DNA of 11,618 nucleotides from Panacagrimonas sp. (lineage in GTDB: Bacteria; Pseudomonadota; Gammaproteobacteria; Nevskiales; Nevskiaceae), in the NCBI GenBank assembly GCA_021773655.1, contig JAJFJX010000129.1:1-11618 (forward strand). Reading direction: 5' to 3'. A program made the translations under genes and the position numbers. A model generated the notes under the pieces. It searched no databases, was not told the DNA's origin, and saw nothing but the letters and a program-made list of their open reading frames with translations. Positions 1 through 6,650 of the stretch are shown here, piece by piece (the first letter of the stretch is position 1; the number at the start of each line of letters is the position of its first letter).

Positions 1-1
1 C

Positions 2-1375
2 TACGCGCTCGACGAGATCGCGCTGGAATCCAGCTTCACCCGCGAGCGGGAAACCTCGCTGGCCTTCAACCTGCGGCGCGACACCGTGTTCGGCCGCGCG
101 CCGGGATACTGGAAGTTCGGCGCCAAGGCCCGTCTGCGCGACAAGGTCGGACGCCTGGACGCGCAGATCTACGACGGCTTCGGCGACGATTTCACCCTGG
201 CCGATTTCGCCGCGCAGGATGTCGACTACCCGCTCGGCACCTGGGGACCGATCCTGTCGCGCGAGGCGCTGCGCGGCTTTTTCGACGCCAATGTCGGCAG
301 CTTCGAACTCGACGCCGACGACAGCGCCATCGACTCGCAGCTGGAGGACTACACGCTGGACGAGGACATCTACGCCGGCTATCTCATGGCCAGCGCCGAC
401 ATCGGCCGCCTGCGCCTGATCGGCGGCCTGCGGGTCGAGCGCACCGACTATTCGGTGCGCGGCACCGAGCTGAGGATCGACGAGGAAAGCGGCAACGGCG
501 ACCCGCGGATCGCGCCGCTGTCGGCCGACAAGCAGTACACCGACCTGATGCCAAGCCTGAACCTGCGCTACGAGCTGGGCGAGCGCACCCTGCTGCGGGC
601 CGCGGTCTGGCGCAGCGTGGCGCGCCCCGGGTTCGAGCAGGCCGCGGCGCGTACCGCGATCGAGATCGAGCAGGACGACGAAGGCAACTTCGAGCGCAGC
701 GCCGAACTGGGCAATCCCGACCTCGACCCGCTCACGGCGGATCATCTCGACCTGGCCTGGGAGTTCTATCCGGGCGGCGTGGCGTTGGTCAGCGCCGGCG
801 TGTTCTACAAGCGGCTCGATGATTTCTTCGTGGTCTCCGACGTCGCCGGCCGGCCCGGCGCCTTCGAAAACTTCGACGAGGCGATCACCACCCTCAACGG
901 CGAACGTGCCGAGCTGTTCGGCGCCGAATTCAGCTACTCGCAGAAGTTCTCCATGCTGCCGGCGCCGTTCGATGGCCTGCTGCTGCTGGCCAACCTGAGC
1001 CTCACCGACAGCAAGGCGCGCCTGCCGCAGCGCAACTCGAGGGTGCCGCTGCCGCGCCAGTCCGACGCGCTCGGCAATCTTGCGCTGGGCTGGGAAAAGC
1101 ACGGCATCAGCCTGCGGCTGGCCGCGACGTGGCGCAGCGAATATCTGGACGAGATCGGCGAACTGGACGATCCCGCCTTTGATCGCTATGCCGACGAACA
1201 CCTGCAACTCGACTTTGTCGGCAGCTATCGCATCGGCGATGCCTGCCAGCTCTACCTCAATGCCGTGAACCTCAATGACGAACCGTTCTATGCCTATTTC
1301 CAGGATCGGCGCTTCAACTCCCAGTACGAGGAATACGGGCCGACCTACGAGCTCGGCCTCAAGGCGAGCTTCTGA
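2..1375 (+). CDS. TonB-dependent outer-membrane receptor, C-terminal part (5' end outside window)
   Basis: The frame is open from the first complete codon at position 2, so this is the last ~457 residues of a larger protein; the GTG at 86 is internal, not a start. What is visible is the beta-barrel half: alternating amphipathic strands, the RPGF element after a LLRAAVWRSVA strand, GNPDLDPLTADHLDLAWEFYP, NGERAELFGAEFSYSQ, and a terminal strand ending in Phe (YELGLKASF), typical of outer-membrane barrels. These motifs fit the Xanthomonas/Caulobacter-type TonB receptor family (TIGR01782-like). The plug domain and signal peptide lie outside the window. It would import a ligand across the outer membrane using TonB/ExbBD energy. 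The next gene, a phytase-like lipoprotein, begins 7 nt after the stop and is followed by a PhoX-type phosphatase, so inositol phosphate or another organophosphate is the inferred ligand. Family is confident; substrate is inference. Confidence 0.9.
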   Translation, partial: YALDEIALESSFTRERETSLAFNLRRDTVFGRAPGYWKFGAKARLRDKVGRLDAQIYDGFGDDFTLADFAAQDVDYPLGTWGPILSREALRGFFDANVGSFELDADDSAIDSQLEDYTLDEDIYAGYLMASADIGRLRLIGGLRVERTDYSVRGTELRIDEESGNGDPRIAPLSADKQYTDLMPSLNLRYELGERTLLRAAVWRSVARPGFEQAAARTAIEIEQDDEGNFERSAELGNPDLDPLTADHLDLAWEFYPGGVALVSAGVFYKRLDDFFVVSDVAGRPGAFENFDEAITTLNGERAELFGAEFSYSQKFSMLPAPFDGLLLLANLSLTDSKARLPQRNSRVPLPRQSDALGNLALGWEKHGISLRLAATWRSEYLDEIGELDDPAFDRYADEHLQLDFVGSYRIGDACQLYLNAVNLNDEPFYAYFQDRRFNSQYEEYGPTYELGLKASF

Positions 1376-1382
1376 AGTGCTC

Positions 1383-2483
1383 ATGCGCAGCCTGTTCGTC
1401 GCCGGTGCCGCGCTGACCCTGTCCGGCTGCGCGGTGCTGGACGACTGGATGGAGGATCTTTCAGAGGCACCGATCCCGCAGGTCGCCGGCCTGGTGAACG
1501 TGCCCGAACGGTATTCCACCGTGCGCGACGAACAGGACAACGTCGACTCCGTCGCGGTCTGGCACGGCCCGGACGGCCAGCACTGGCTGATTGCCACCGC
1601 CAAGGAAACCGACCGCCTGCTGATCCACGATGCCACCGACGGGGCGCTGCTGCGCAAGTACGGCAGATCGGGGACCGCGCCGGGGCAGTTCAAGCGACCC
1701 AATGGCGTGTTCGTGATCGATGACCTGCTGTGGATCGTCGAGCGCGACAATCGCCGCGTGCAACTGCTGCGCCTGCCCGGACTGGAACCGCTGGCCACCT
1801 TCGGCGACGACGGCGACGCGGCGCTGCGCAAACCCTACGGCCTGTGGGTACACAAGCTGGCCAGCGGCGATCTGCGTGTCTTTGTCACCGACAACCACCA
1901 AACCGCCGACGCAAAGCTGCCGCCCGAAACCGGGCTCGGACATCGCGTGCATCAGTTCCTGGTGCGCCAGACGGCAGGCGGCGACTATCGCGCCACCCGC
2001 GAGCGCCGCTTCGGCGCCACCCGGGGCCGAGGCGTGCTGCACGTGGTGGAATCGATCTGGGGCGATCCGGCGCAGGGCCTGTTGATGATCGCCGACGAGG
2101 ACCAGTACACCCAGCGCAACGTCAAGGTCTACGGCATGGACGGCCGGTTCGCGGATCGCACCCTGGGCGGCGGCGTGTTCCATTTTCAGCCCGAAGGCCT
2201 GGCGCTGTACGACTGCGCCGACGGCAGCGGCTGGTGGCTGGCCACCGACCAGGGCAAGGACGCCAACTACTTTCACGTCTTTGACCGTCGCAGCCTGGAG
2301 TATCGCGGCAGCTTCACCGGCCAGCGCACGCTCAACACCGACGGCGTCTGGATGACCCGGCAGGCCCTGCCCGGCTTTGCCGGCGGGGCCTTCTACGCCG
2401 TGCACGACGACGGCAACGTCGCCGCCTTCGACCTCGACCAGATTCTCCAGGCCATGAATCTGGCACGCTGTGCCGCGCCATGA
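1383..2483 (+). CDS. Beta-propeller phytase-like (3-phytase family) lipoprotein
   Basis: This encodes 366 residues. The ATG at 1383 is chosen because it gives a clean lipoprotein signal peptide: MRS, a hydrophobic stretch, then lipobox LSGC with the lipidated Cys at residue 16. The +2 residue is Ala, not Asp, which favours outer-membrane sorting. An in-frame ATG at 1275 would lie inside the receptor gene and spoil the signal. The mature part resembles Bacillus-type beta-propeller phytase along its length: DSVAVW (55-60) for the DDPAIW start, an acidic ADEDQ (237-241), PEGLALY..ADGSGWWLATDQG (270-291) for [27 protein letters not shown] (318-323), and FYAVHDDGN (337-345). An NHL-like repeat (GQFKRPNGVFVIDD) lies at 101-114. 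Phytases of this family are Ca2+-dependent and release phosphate from phytate. The gene sits between a TonB receptor and PhoX and overlaps phoX by 4 nt, implying translational coupling. Activity on phytate itself is not proven, and a related propeller hydrolase is possible. Confidence 0.8.
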   Translation: MRSLFVAGAALTLSGCAVLDDWMEDLSEAPIPQVAGLVNVPERYSTVRDEQDNVDSVAVWHGPDGQHWLIATAKETDRLLIHDATDGALLRKYGRSGTAPGQFKRPNGVFVIDDLLWIVERDNRRVQLLRLPGLEPLATFGDDGDAALRKPYGLWVHKLASGDLRVFVTDNHQTADAKLPPETGLGHRVHQFLVRQTAGGDYRATRERRFGATRGRGVLHVVESIWGDPAQGLLMIADEDQYTQRNVKVYGMDGRFADRTLGGGVFHFQPEGLALYDCADGSGWWLATDQGKDANYFHVFDRRSLEYRGSFTGQRTLNTDGVWMTRQALPGFAGGAFYAVHDDGNVAAFDLDQILQAMNLARCAAP

Positions 2484-3853
2484 GCCTCGACCGTAGACGA
2501 TTTCTGCTCGCCGGCGCGGCCGGCGCGGCGTTCCTGGGCCTGCAGCGCCTGCATGCGCTGGACGCGCCCCGACCGTCGTCGTCCACCTTCGGAGCGCTGC
2601 AGCCGGACCCTGGCGGCATCCTGGACCTGCCGGCCGGCTTCACCTATCGGGTCATCGCACGCGCGGGCACGCCCATGGCCGACGGCCTGCTGGTGCCGGG
2701 CATACCGGACGGCATGGCCGCGTTCGATGGCGGTGACGGGCGGGTGCGACTGGTCTGCAACCATGAACTCAGGCCCGACCGCGTCGCACTGCACGGCAGT
2801 GCCTTCGGGCCGGGTTTCGAACGCCTGCCGCGGGTGGCACGCGGCTTGTTGTACGACGCCGGCGGCAGCCAACCGTCCTGTGGCGGCACCACCACCCTGA
2901 TCTACGATCCGGCCGCCGGACGGGTCGAGCGTCAGTGGCTGAGCCTGGCCGGCACCGAGACCAATTGCGCCGGCGGCCCGACGCCCTGGGGCAGCTGGCT
3001 GAGCTGCGAGGAAAGCGTCTCGCGCCGCGACACGATCCACGCGCGCGATCACGGCTACGTGTTCGAGGTGCCGGCGCAGGCCGACACGCTGGTGGCGGCC
3101 GTCCCGCTGACCGCGCTGGGCCGTTTCAACCACGAGGCCGCGGCGGTGGATCCGCGCAGCGGCGTGGTCTACCTGAGCGAGGACCGCCCCGAAGGCCTGC
3201 TCTACCGCCTGCTGCCGGACCGCCCCGGCGAACTGCTCGCCGGGGGCCGGCTGCAGGCCCTGGCGTTGCGCCACTGGACCGCCGCCGACACCCGCAACTG
3301 GCGCGGCGCGCCGCAGACCCTGCCGCTGCGGCAGGCCATGGCGACCCACTGGATCGACCTCGATGAGGTCCAGGCGCCGCAGGACGACCTGCGCCTGCGC
3401 GGGCACCAGCAGGGTGCCGCTCGCTTTGCCCGCGGTGAGGGCCTGTGGTGGGGCCGCGACGAGTTGTTCCTGGCCTGCACCAGCGGCGGCGCGATGCAGG
3501 CCGGACAGGTGTTCCGCTACCGGCCCAGCGCCTTCGAAGGATCGCCGCGCGAAGTCGAGGCGCCGGGCTCGATCGAAGTGTTCGTCGAATCGCGGGACCC
3601 GAACGCGCTGGCCAACTGCGACAACCTGACGGTCGCGCCCTGGGGTGACCTGCTGCTGTGCGAGGACACCCAGCGTCATTGCGCGCTGGTGGGCGTGACG
3701 CCCCAGGGCGCGCTCTATCCATTTGCCGACAACGCGTACAACGCATCCGAACTGGCCGGCGCCTGCTTTGCGCCGGACGGCCGTACGCTGTTCGTCAACA
3801 TTCAGACCAGCGGCCTGACGCTGGCCATTCGCGGGCCATTCCCGACGGCATGA
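2480..3853 (+). CDS. phoX: PhoX-type (DUF839) alkaline phosphatase, Tat-exported
   Basis: This encodes 457 residues, starting at the ATG of an ATGA overlap with the phytase-like gene. The N-terminus is a Tat signal (DRRRFLLAGAAGAAFLGL, residues 4-21) with likely cleavage near LHA (24-26), so the protein is exported folded with cofactor. Motifs of the PhoX/DUF839 family follow: NHEL (94-97), NCAGGPTPWGSWLSCEE (162-178), GRFNHEAAAVDP (214-225), VYLSEDR (230-236), ARGEGLWW (317-324), and NCDNLTVAPWGDLLLCEDT (379-397). The conserved Cys and several Glu residues in these blocks are the kind that hold the Fe3+/Ca2+ cluster in studied PhoX. The role is release of phosphate from phosphomonoesters in the periplasm or at the cell surface. 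It is shorter than the well-studied Pseudomonas PhoX (about 650 residues) but normal for the compact branch. Substrate is unknown; lower inositol phosphates made by the upstream enzyme are an attractive inference. Confidence 0.87.
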   Translation: MSLDRRRFLLAGAAGAAFLGLQRLHALDAPRPSSSTFGALQPDPGGILDLPAGFTYRVIARAGTPMADGLLVPGIPDGMAAFDGGDGRVRLVCNHELRPDRVALHGSAFGPGFERLPRVARGLLYDAGGSQPSCGGTTTLIYDPAAGRVERQWLSLAGTETNCAGGPTPWGSWLSCEESVSRRDTIHARDHGYVFEVPAQADTLVAAVPLTALGRFNHEAAAVDPRSGVVYLSEDRPEGLLYRLLPDRPGELLAGGRLQALALRHWTAADTRNWRGAPQTLPLRQAMATHWIDLDEVQAPQDDLRLRGHQQGAARFARGEGLWWGRDELFLACTSGGAMQAGQVFRYRPSAFEGSPREVEAPGSIEVFVESRDPNALANCDNLTVAPWGDLLLCEDTQRHCALVGVTPQGALYPFADNAYNASELAGACFAPDGRTLFVNIQTSGLTLAIRGPFPTA

Positions 3854-3861
3854 CGCGAGGG

Positions 3862-3893
3862 CCTGACCCGACGCCCTGACCCGATGCCTGACC
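3862..3893. repeat. Short direct repeats after phoX
   Basis: CCTGACCCGA occurs at 3862-3871 and again at 3875-3884, with a truncated third copy (CCTGACC) at 3887-3893. They lie just downstream of the phoX stop in a 199-bp spacer between convergent genes. The function is unknown, and this may be simple drift in non-coding DNA. Confidence 0.5.
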
Positions 3894-3994
3894 AGGCCCG
3901 TCACGCCGGACGGGACCGGACGGGCCAAGGATCAGCCGACGATCAGCCAACGACCGGCGCTCACCTGCATCAGCTAGGTGCGGACCATCCTGCC

Positions 3995-4020
3995 CGGCGC
4001 TGCGGCAGGCCGCAGCGCCG
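3995..4020. terminator. Hairpin between convergent phoX and acylphosphatase genes
   Basis: There is a perfect 11-bp GC-rich stem, CGGCGCTGCGG at 3995-4005 and CCGCAGCGCCG at 4010-4020, closing a 4-nt loop (CAGG). It lies 142 nt past the phoX stop and 33 nt past the end of the minus-strand acylphosphatase gene, so it could serve both transcripts. Neither strand has a T-run after the stem, so classical intrinsic termination is uncertain; it could instead block exonucleases at the 3' end. Confidence 0.45.
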
Positions 4021-4052
4021 CGATTCGAACACTGCGGCGTCCGGGCGAAGCC

Positions 4053-4328
4053 TCAATCGCGGAGCACCTCGAAGCCCGCCTGCACCGGGTCTGGCGCCGG
4101 CTGCCAGTCCAGGGCATCGACCCGTGCCGCCGGCGGGCCGTGGCCCAGCCACTGGCGCAGCGCTGCCAGCGCAGGGCCGGCTCCGCAGGCCACGCCCTCG
4201 ACCGCGCCGTCTTCACGGTTGCGCACCCAGCCGTCCAGGCCCAGACGCAGCGCCTGCTGGCGGGTCGACTGGCGGAAAAACACCCCCTGTACGCGACCGG
4301 TCACCACGAAGCGATATGATTTGCGCAT
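4053..4328 (-). CDS. acyP: Acylphosphatase
   Basis: This encodes 91 residues, the usual length for this family. It hydrolyses acyl-phosphate carboxyl-phosphate anhydrides in the cytosol. The signature GRVQGVFFRQSTRQQA (residues 11-26) contains the phosphate-binding loop and the catalytic Arg (R19). GWVRNREDGAVEGVACG (33-49) contains the catalytic Asn (N37). The C-terminus (GFEVLRD) matches the last strand of the fold. The start is set at the ATG whose CAT lies at 4326-4328 on the + strand. A second in-frame ATG three codons upstream (4335-4337) is possible, and GGAAGG directly abuts the shorter start, so the first codon is uncertain by three residues. It is the only minus-strand gene in the window, divergent from the unknown gene at 4374 and convergent with phoX. 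Proximity to the phosphatase unit looks coincidental because the strands differ. Confidence 0.93.
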   Translation of the reverse strand: MRKSYRFVVTGRVQGVFFRQSTRQQALRLGLDGWVRNREDGAVEGVACGAGPALAALRQWLGHGPPAARVDALDWQPAPDPVQAGFEVLRD

Positions 4329-4373
4329 GCCTTCCATCCGAAGCGGCCCTGATTGTGGCCGCACCCTGCGATC
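4329..4373. promoter_or_regulatory. Divergent intergenic region, acylphosphatase / unknown gene
   Basis: These 45 bp separate two diverging start codons and must hold leader sequence for one or both genes. On the + strand a TATGAT (4315-4320), close to a sigma-70 -10 box, lies just inside the acylphosphatase gene; no convincing -35 stands 16-18 bp upstream of it. On the minus strand a CACAAT lies within the gap. Assignment as promoter rests on gene layout more than on motifs. Confidence 0.3.
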
Positions 4374-5075
4374 ATGAGCCTGCTGAATCGCCTGCGCGCC
4401 CGACTCGATGACCTGGCGGTCGCCTCGCTGCCCGGCCTGAGCGGCGGGCAGGACCACATCGACTTCCAGGCCGAGATTCCGGCCGGCGTGTTCGGCACCA
4501 TCCTCAAGCTCAACGTGAGCATGGACAGCCAGACGCACGGCGATGGTGAGCGGGTGCGGGTACGCGCACACGTTCAGACCAATTTTGCCTCGGTGCTCAA
4601 GCCCATGCTGCGAGCTCCCGCGCCACCGCCGAAGCCGCGTGCAAAAAAGAGCGCCCGCAAGGGCACCGCCTCCGAATCGCGCGCCCTGGCCCCGGCGGCG
4701 GCCTTCATCGGCCAGGTGGCCAGCCGCGGGGCCCGCCGGGCCTTCGCCAATCCACTGGTGCAAAGGCTGGCCGAACCGCTGATGCGCCGCGACTTCAACC
4801 AGTGGATCGAGGTCACGGCGTCGACCGCATCGCTCGATCGCGGCGCCCATGACCTGATTCCGCGCAGTGACAGGCTCGAAGCCATGGGCATCCGGCCGGT
4901 GGCGCACGCCGGCCCGCACCTGGAGAGCTGGTCGGGCCTCACTGCCCGGGGCAATGCGCAGGTCTCCACCCTGCAGCTGGACAAGAACAGCCTGCCGAAG
5001 AACCTGCGCCGCAAGCTCGGCGATCAGCCGTTCAACCTTGCGGCGATGATCGTCAGCATGGTCGAGGAGAAGTAG
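4374..5075 (+). CDS. Protein of unknown function, probably cytosolic
   Basis: This encodes 233 residues from the ATG at 4374 (MSLLNRLRARLDDL). An in-frame TTG at 4353 would add seven residues but is less likely. I do not recognise the family. No signal peptide or membrane segment is visible. The layout is an amphipathic N-terminal helix (1-20); a first region with strand-like alternation (VFGTILKLNVSMDS, VRVRAHVQTNFASVL, 39-75); a Pro/Lys/Ala-rich basic linker (81-100); an Arg-rich helical part (115-140, RRAFANPLVQRLAEPLMRRDF); and a C-terminal domain ending LRRKLGDQPFNLAAMIVSMVEEK. Codon use matches its neighbours, so it is probably a real gene. It diverges from the acylphosphatase gene and precedes truD on the same strand by 123 bp. 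Confidence 0.72.
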   Translation: MSLLNRLRARLDDLAVASLPGLSGGQDHIDFQAEIPAGVFGTILKLNVSMDSQTHGDGERVRVRAHVQTNFASVLKPMLRAPAPPPKPRAKKSARKGTASESRALAPAAAFIGQVASRGARRAFANPLVQRLAEPLMRRDFNQWIEVTASTASLDRGAHDLIPRSDRLEAMGIRPVAHAGPHLESWSGLTARGNAQVSTLQLDKNSLPKNLRRKLGDQPFNLAAMIVSMVEEK

Positions 5076-5182
5076 ACCTGTCGGTCCCTACGTGGGCCGC
5101 GCCGCGGCCGCGGCCGCCGCCGAGCTGGCGCCCGGACCTGCCGCGCTCACTCGAAGCGCCGGTGCCGGCCCGGGAATGTCGA

Positions 5183-5196
5183 CAATGGATCCATTG
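5183..5196. promoter_or_regulatory. 14-bp perfect palindrome directly before truD
   Basis: CAATGGATCCATTG is perfectly self-complementary and ends 2 nt before the GTG start of truD. A second short palindrome, TGTCGACA (5177-5184), overlaps its left edge. The patch is clearly richer in A/T than its surroundings. It could be an operator or an mRNA element around the ribosome-binding region; the only Shine-Dalgarno-like bases nearby (GGA, 5187-5189) lie inside it. Role unproven. Confidence 0.35.
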
Positions 5197-5198
5197 CC

Positions 5199-6308
5199 GT
5201 GCCTGAAACCCCTGAAATACCTGAAACCGCCGAAACTCCTGGCGCTCCTGCAGCTCCTGCAGCTCCTGCAGCTCCTGATGCCGGACACGGCGCGGCGCAG
5301 ACGCTGCCCTGCGCCCACGGCGGGCCGCCGCTGCGCGGCCGGTTGCGCGAGGCGCCGGAGGATTTCGCGGTCGATGAGCAGCTCGGCTTCGAGGCCGACG
5401 GCAGTGGCGATCACCTGTGGCTGTCGGTTCGCAAGCGCGGCGCCAACACGGACTGGGTGGCACGCCAGCTCGCGCGCCATTACGGCGTGGCGCCGGTGGA
5501 CGTCGGCTATGCCGGTCTCAAGGATCGCGACGCGGTGACCACCCAGGTGTTCACCGTGCACCTGCCGGGCCGCACCGATCCGCAGGCGCCGCCGCCGGTG
5601 ATCGAGGGCGTGGAGGTCCTGCAGACCGCCCGCCACCGTCGCAAACTCAAGCGTGGCGCCCTGCAGGGCAACCGCTTCCGGCTGCGGGTGCGCCGGATCG
5701 AGGGCGGGCAGGACGCCGCCGAGCGTTGCCTGCAGCGCATCTCCGACCACGGCGTGCCCAACTACTTTGGCGAACAGCGCTTCGGTTCGGGCGGCCGCAA
5801 CGTGGAACGCGCGCTGGCAATGTTCGCTGGCCAGCGGGTCGATCGGCAGGCGCGTTCCATGCTGTTGTCGGCCGCGCGCTCGCAACTGTTCAACCAGGTG
5901 CTGGCGCGGCGCGTACGCGAGCAGAGCTGGAATCAGGGCCTGGACGGCGAAGTCTGGTCATTGGCCGGTTCGCGCTCCTGGTTCGGCCCGGAGCCGTGGA
6001 CCGGGACGCTCGCGGCCAGGCTGGCCGAGCGCGACATCCATCCCTCCGGTCCGCTGTGGGGCCGCGGCGAGCTGTCGACGCAGGCCTGCGCGCGGGCGCT
6101 GGAGATTGCCGCACTGCAGGACAGCCGGGCCCTGTGCGAGGGCCTGGAACGTGCCGGCCTGGAGCAGGACCGTCGCGCACTGCGTCTGCTGCCGCGAGCC
6201 CTGAGCTGGGCCTGGGCGGATCCCGAGACGCTGGAACTGGGCTTCGAGTTGCCCGCCGGCGCCTATGCCACGGTGGTGTTGCGCGAGCTGGTCGACGCGC
6301 AGGCGTAG
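5199..6308 (+). CDS. truD: tRNA pseudouridine(13) synthase TruD
   Basis: This encodes 369 residues and forms pseudouridine at position 13 of certain tRNAs. Family motifs are clear: PEDFAVDEQLGFEADGSGDHLWL (53-75), the catalytic block GYAGLKDRDAVTTQ (103-116) with catalytic Asp at D109, ARHRRKLKRGALQGNRF (144-160), GVPNYFGEQRFGSGG (185-199), SAARSQLFNQVLARRV (224-239), and a C-terminus (LPAGAYATVVLRELV) like that of E. coli TruD. The start is GTG at 5199, the only conventional start in this frame between the upstream stop at 5073-5075 and the conserved core. The N-terminus is about 25 residues longer than in E. coli and consists of Pro/Ala-rich three-residue repeats. In many gammaproteobacteria truD lies near ispF and surE; that context is absent here. 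Confidence 0.95.
   Translation: MPETPEIPETAETPGAPAAPAAPAAPDAGHGAAQTLPCAHGGPPLRGRLREAPEDFAVDEQLGFEADGSGDHLWLSVRKRGANTDWVARQLARHYGVAPVDVGYAGLKDRDAVTTQVFTVHLPGRTDPQAPPPVIEGVEVLQTARHRRKLKRGALQGNRFRLRVRRIEGGQDAAERCLQRISDHGVPNYFGEQRFGSGGRNVERALAMFAGQRVDRQARSMLLSAARSQLFNQVLARRVREQSWNQGLDGEVWSLAGSRSWFGPEPWTGTLAARLAERDIHPSGPLWGRGELSTQACARALEIAALQDSRALCEGLERAGLEQDRRALRLLPRALSWAWADPETLELGFELPAGAYATVVLRELVDAQA
5202..5282 (+). repeat. 9-bp tandem repeat (nine units) coding the TruD N-terminus
   Basis: Nine consecutive 9-bp units can be read from 5202: CCTGAAACC, CCTGAAATA, CCTGAAACC, GCCGAAACT, CCTGGCGCT, three exact copies of CCTGCAGCT, then CCTGATGCC. They encode PET, PEI, PET, AET, PGA, PAA, PAA, PAA and PDA. 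Codon choice (CCT, GAA, GCT, GCA) is richer in A/T at the third position than the rest of the gene. Because the period is a multiple of three, changes in copy number would keep the frame. Confidence 0.9.
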
Positions 6309-6340
6309 CGCGTCCCGGAGGCTAGTACGGAGCCACCCCT

Positions 6341-6358
6341 CAGGCCGGTTCGGGCCTG
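6341..6358 (+). terminator. Possible terminator hairpin after truD
   Basis: CAGGCC (6341-6346) and GGCCTG (6353-6358) form a 6-bp stem with a GGTTCG loop, 32 nt after the truD stop. No T-run follows, so the call rests on position and stem only. Confidence 0.3.
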
Positions 6359-6465
6359 GTGATGCGGCGCCGACTGCGGCGAGCGCTGCCAAACGGCCAC
6401 GATTCGAGCATCGAGTGCGCCACCGGAGCGCGCCTCGCGAGTCCCCGCCCCGCCAGGCGGCTGAA

Positions 6466-6555
6466 CGCCAGGGACCCAAGGAAAATCGACGTGCCCGGTG
6501 TTCAACTCCCGGTGGTGAGGGCCGCCGTCCGGAAAAGTCCCTGGTGTCCCTGGCG
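6466..6555. repeat. Long-range inverted repeat in the truD-DUF2868 spacer
   Basis: CGCCAGGGAC (6466-6475) is perfectly complementary to GTCCCTGGCG (6546-6555), and allowing one bulged base extends the pairing by two more. A second partner, GTCCCTGG (6537-6544), sits just inside, so the left arm could pair with either. The enclosed ~70 nt also contain a CCCGGTG direct repeat. This could be a structured leader RNA or an intergenic repeat element. Confidence 0.45.
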
Positions 6556-6624
6556 GTTCGCCTCGCAGCCTTGCGTCGAGTCGAATTGCAGCTTCCGGGC
6601 CACTCGTCGGCGCGATGTTCGCGG

Positions 6625-6650
6625 CCGCAAGCAGAGCCGCAAGCAGAGCC
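6625..6650. repeat. 12-bp tandem duplication
   Basis: CCGCAAGCAGAG is present twice head to tail (6625-6636 and 6637-6648), followed by CC. It lies in non-coding sequence and its function is unknown. Confidence 0.7.

Noticed and set aside
86..1375. GTG at 86 as the true start of the first TonB receptor
   Set aside because: The frame is open to the window edge with barrel-like sequence before it, and the plug domain is missing; the gene is cut by the window.
1275..1382. Longer start for the phytase-like gene at ATG 1275
   Set aside because: It would overlap the receptor by about 100 nt and bury the lipoprotein signal that starts at 1383.
2393..3928. 511-codon minus-strand open frame opposite phoX
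   Set aside because: A GC-driven antisense shadow with Arg/Ala/Gln-rich translation and no domain, while the + strand gene has clear PhoX motifs.
4020..4035. GATTCGAAC motif resembling the T-loop of a minus-strand tRNA
   Set aside because: The flanking bases cannot form a T-arm stem, and no anticodon arm or acceptor stem is present.
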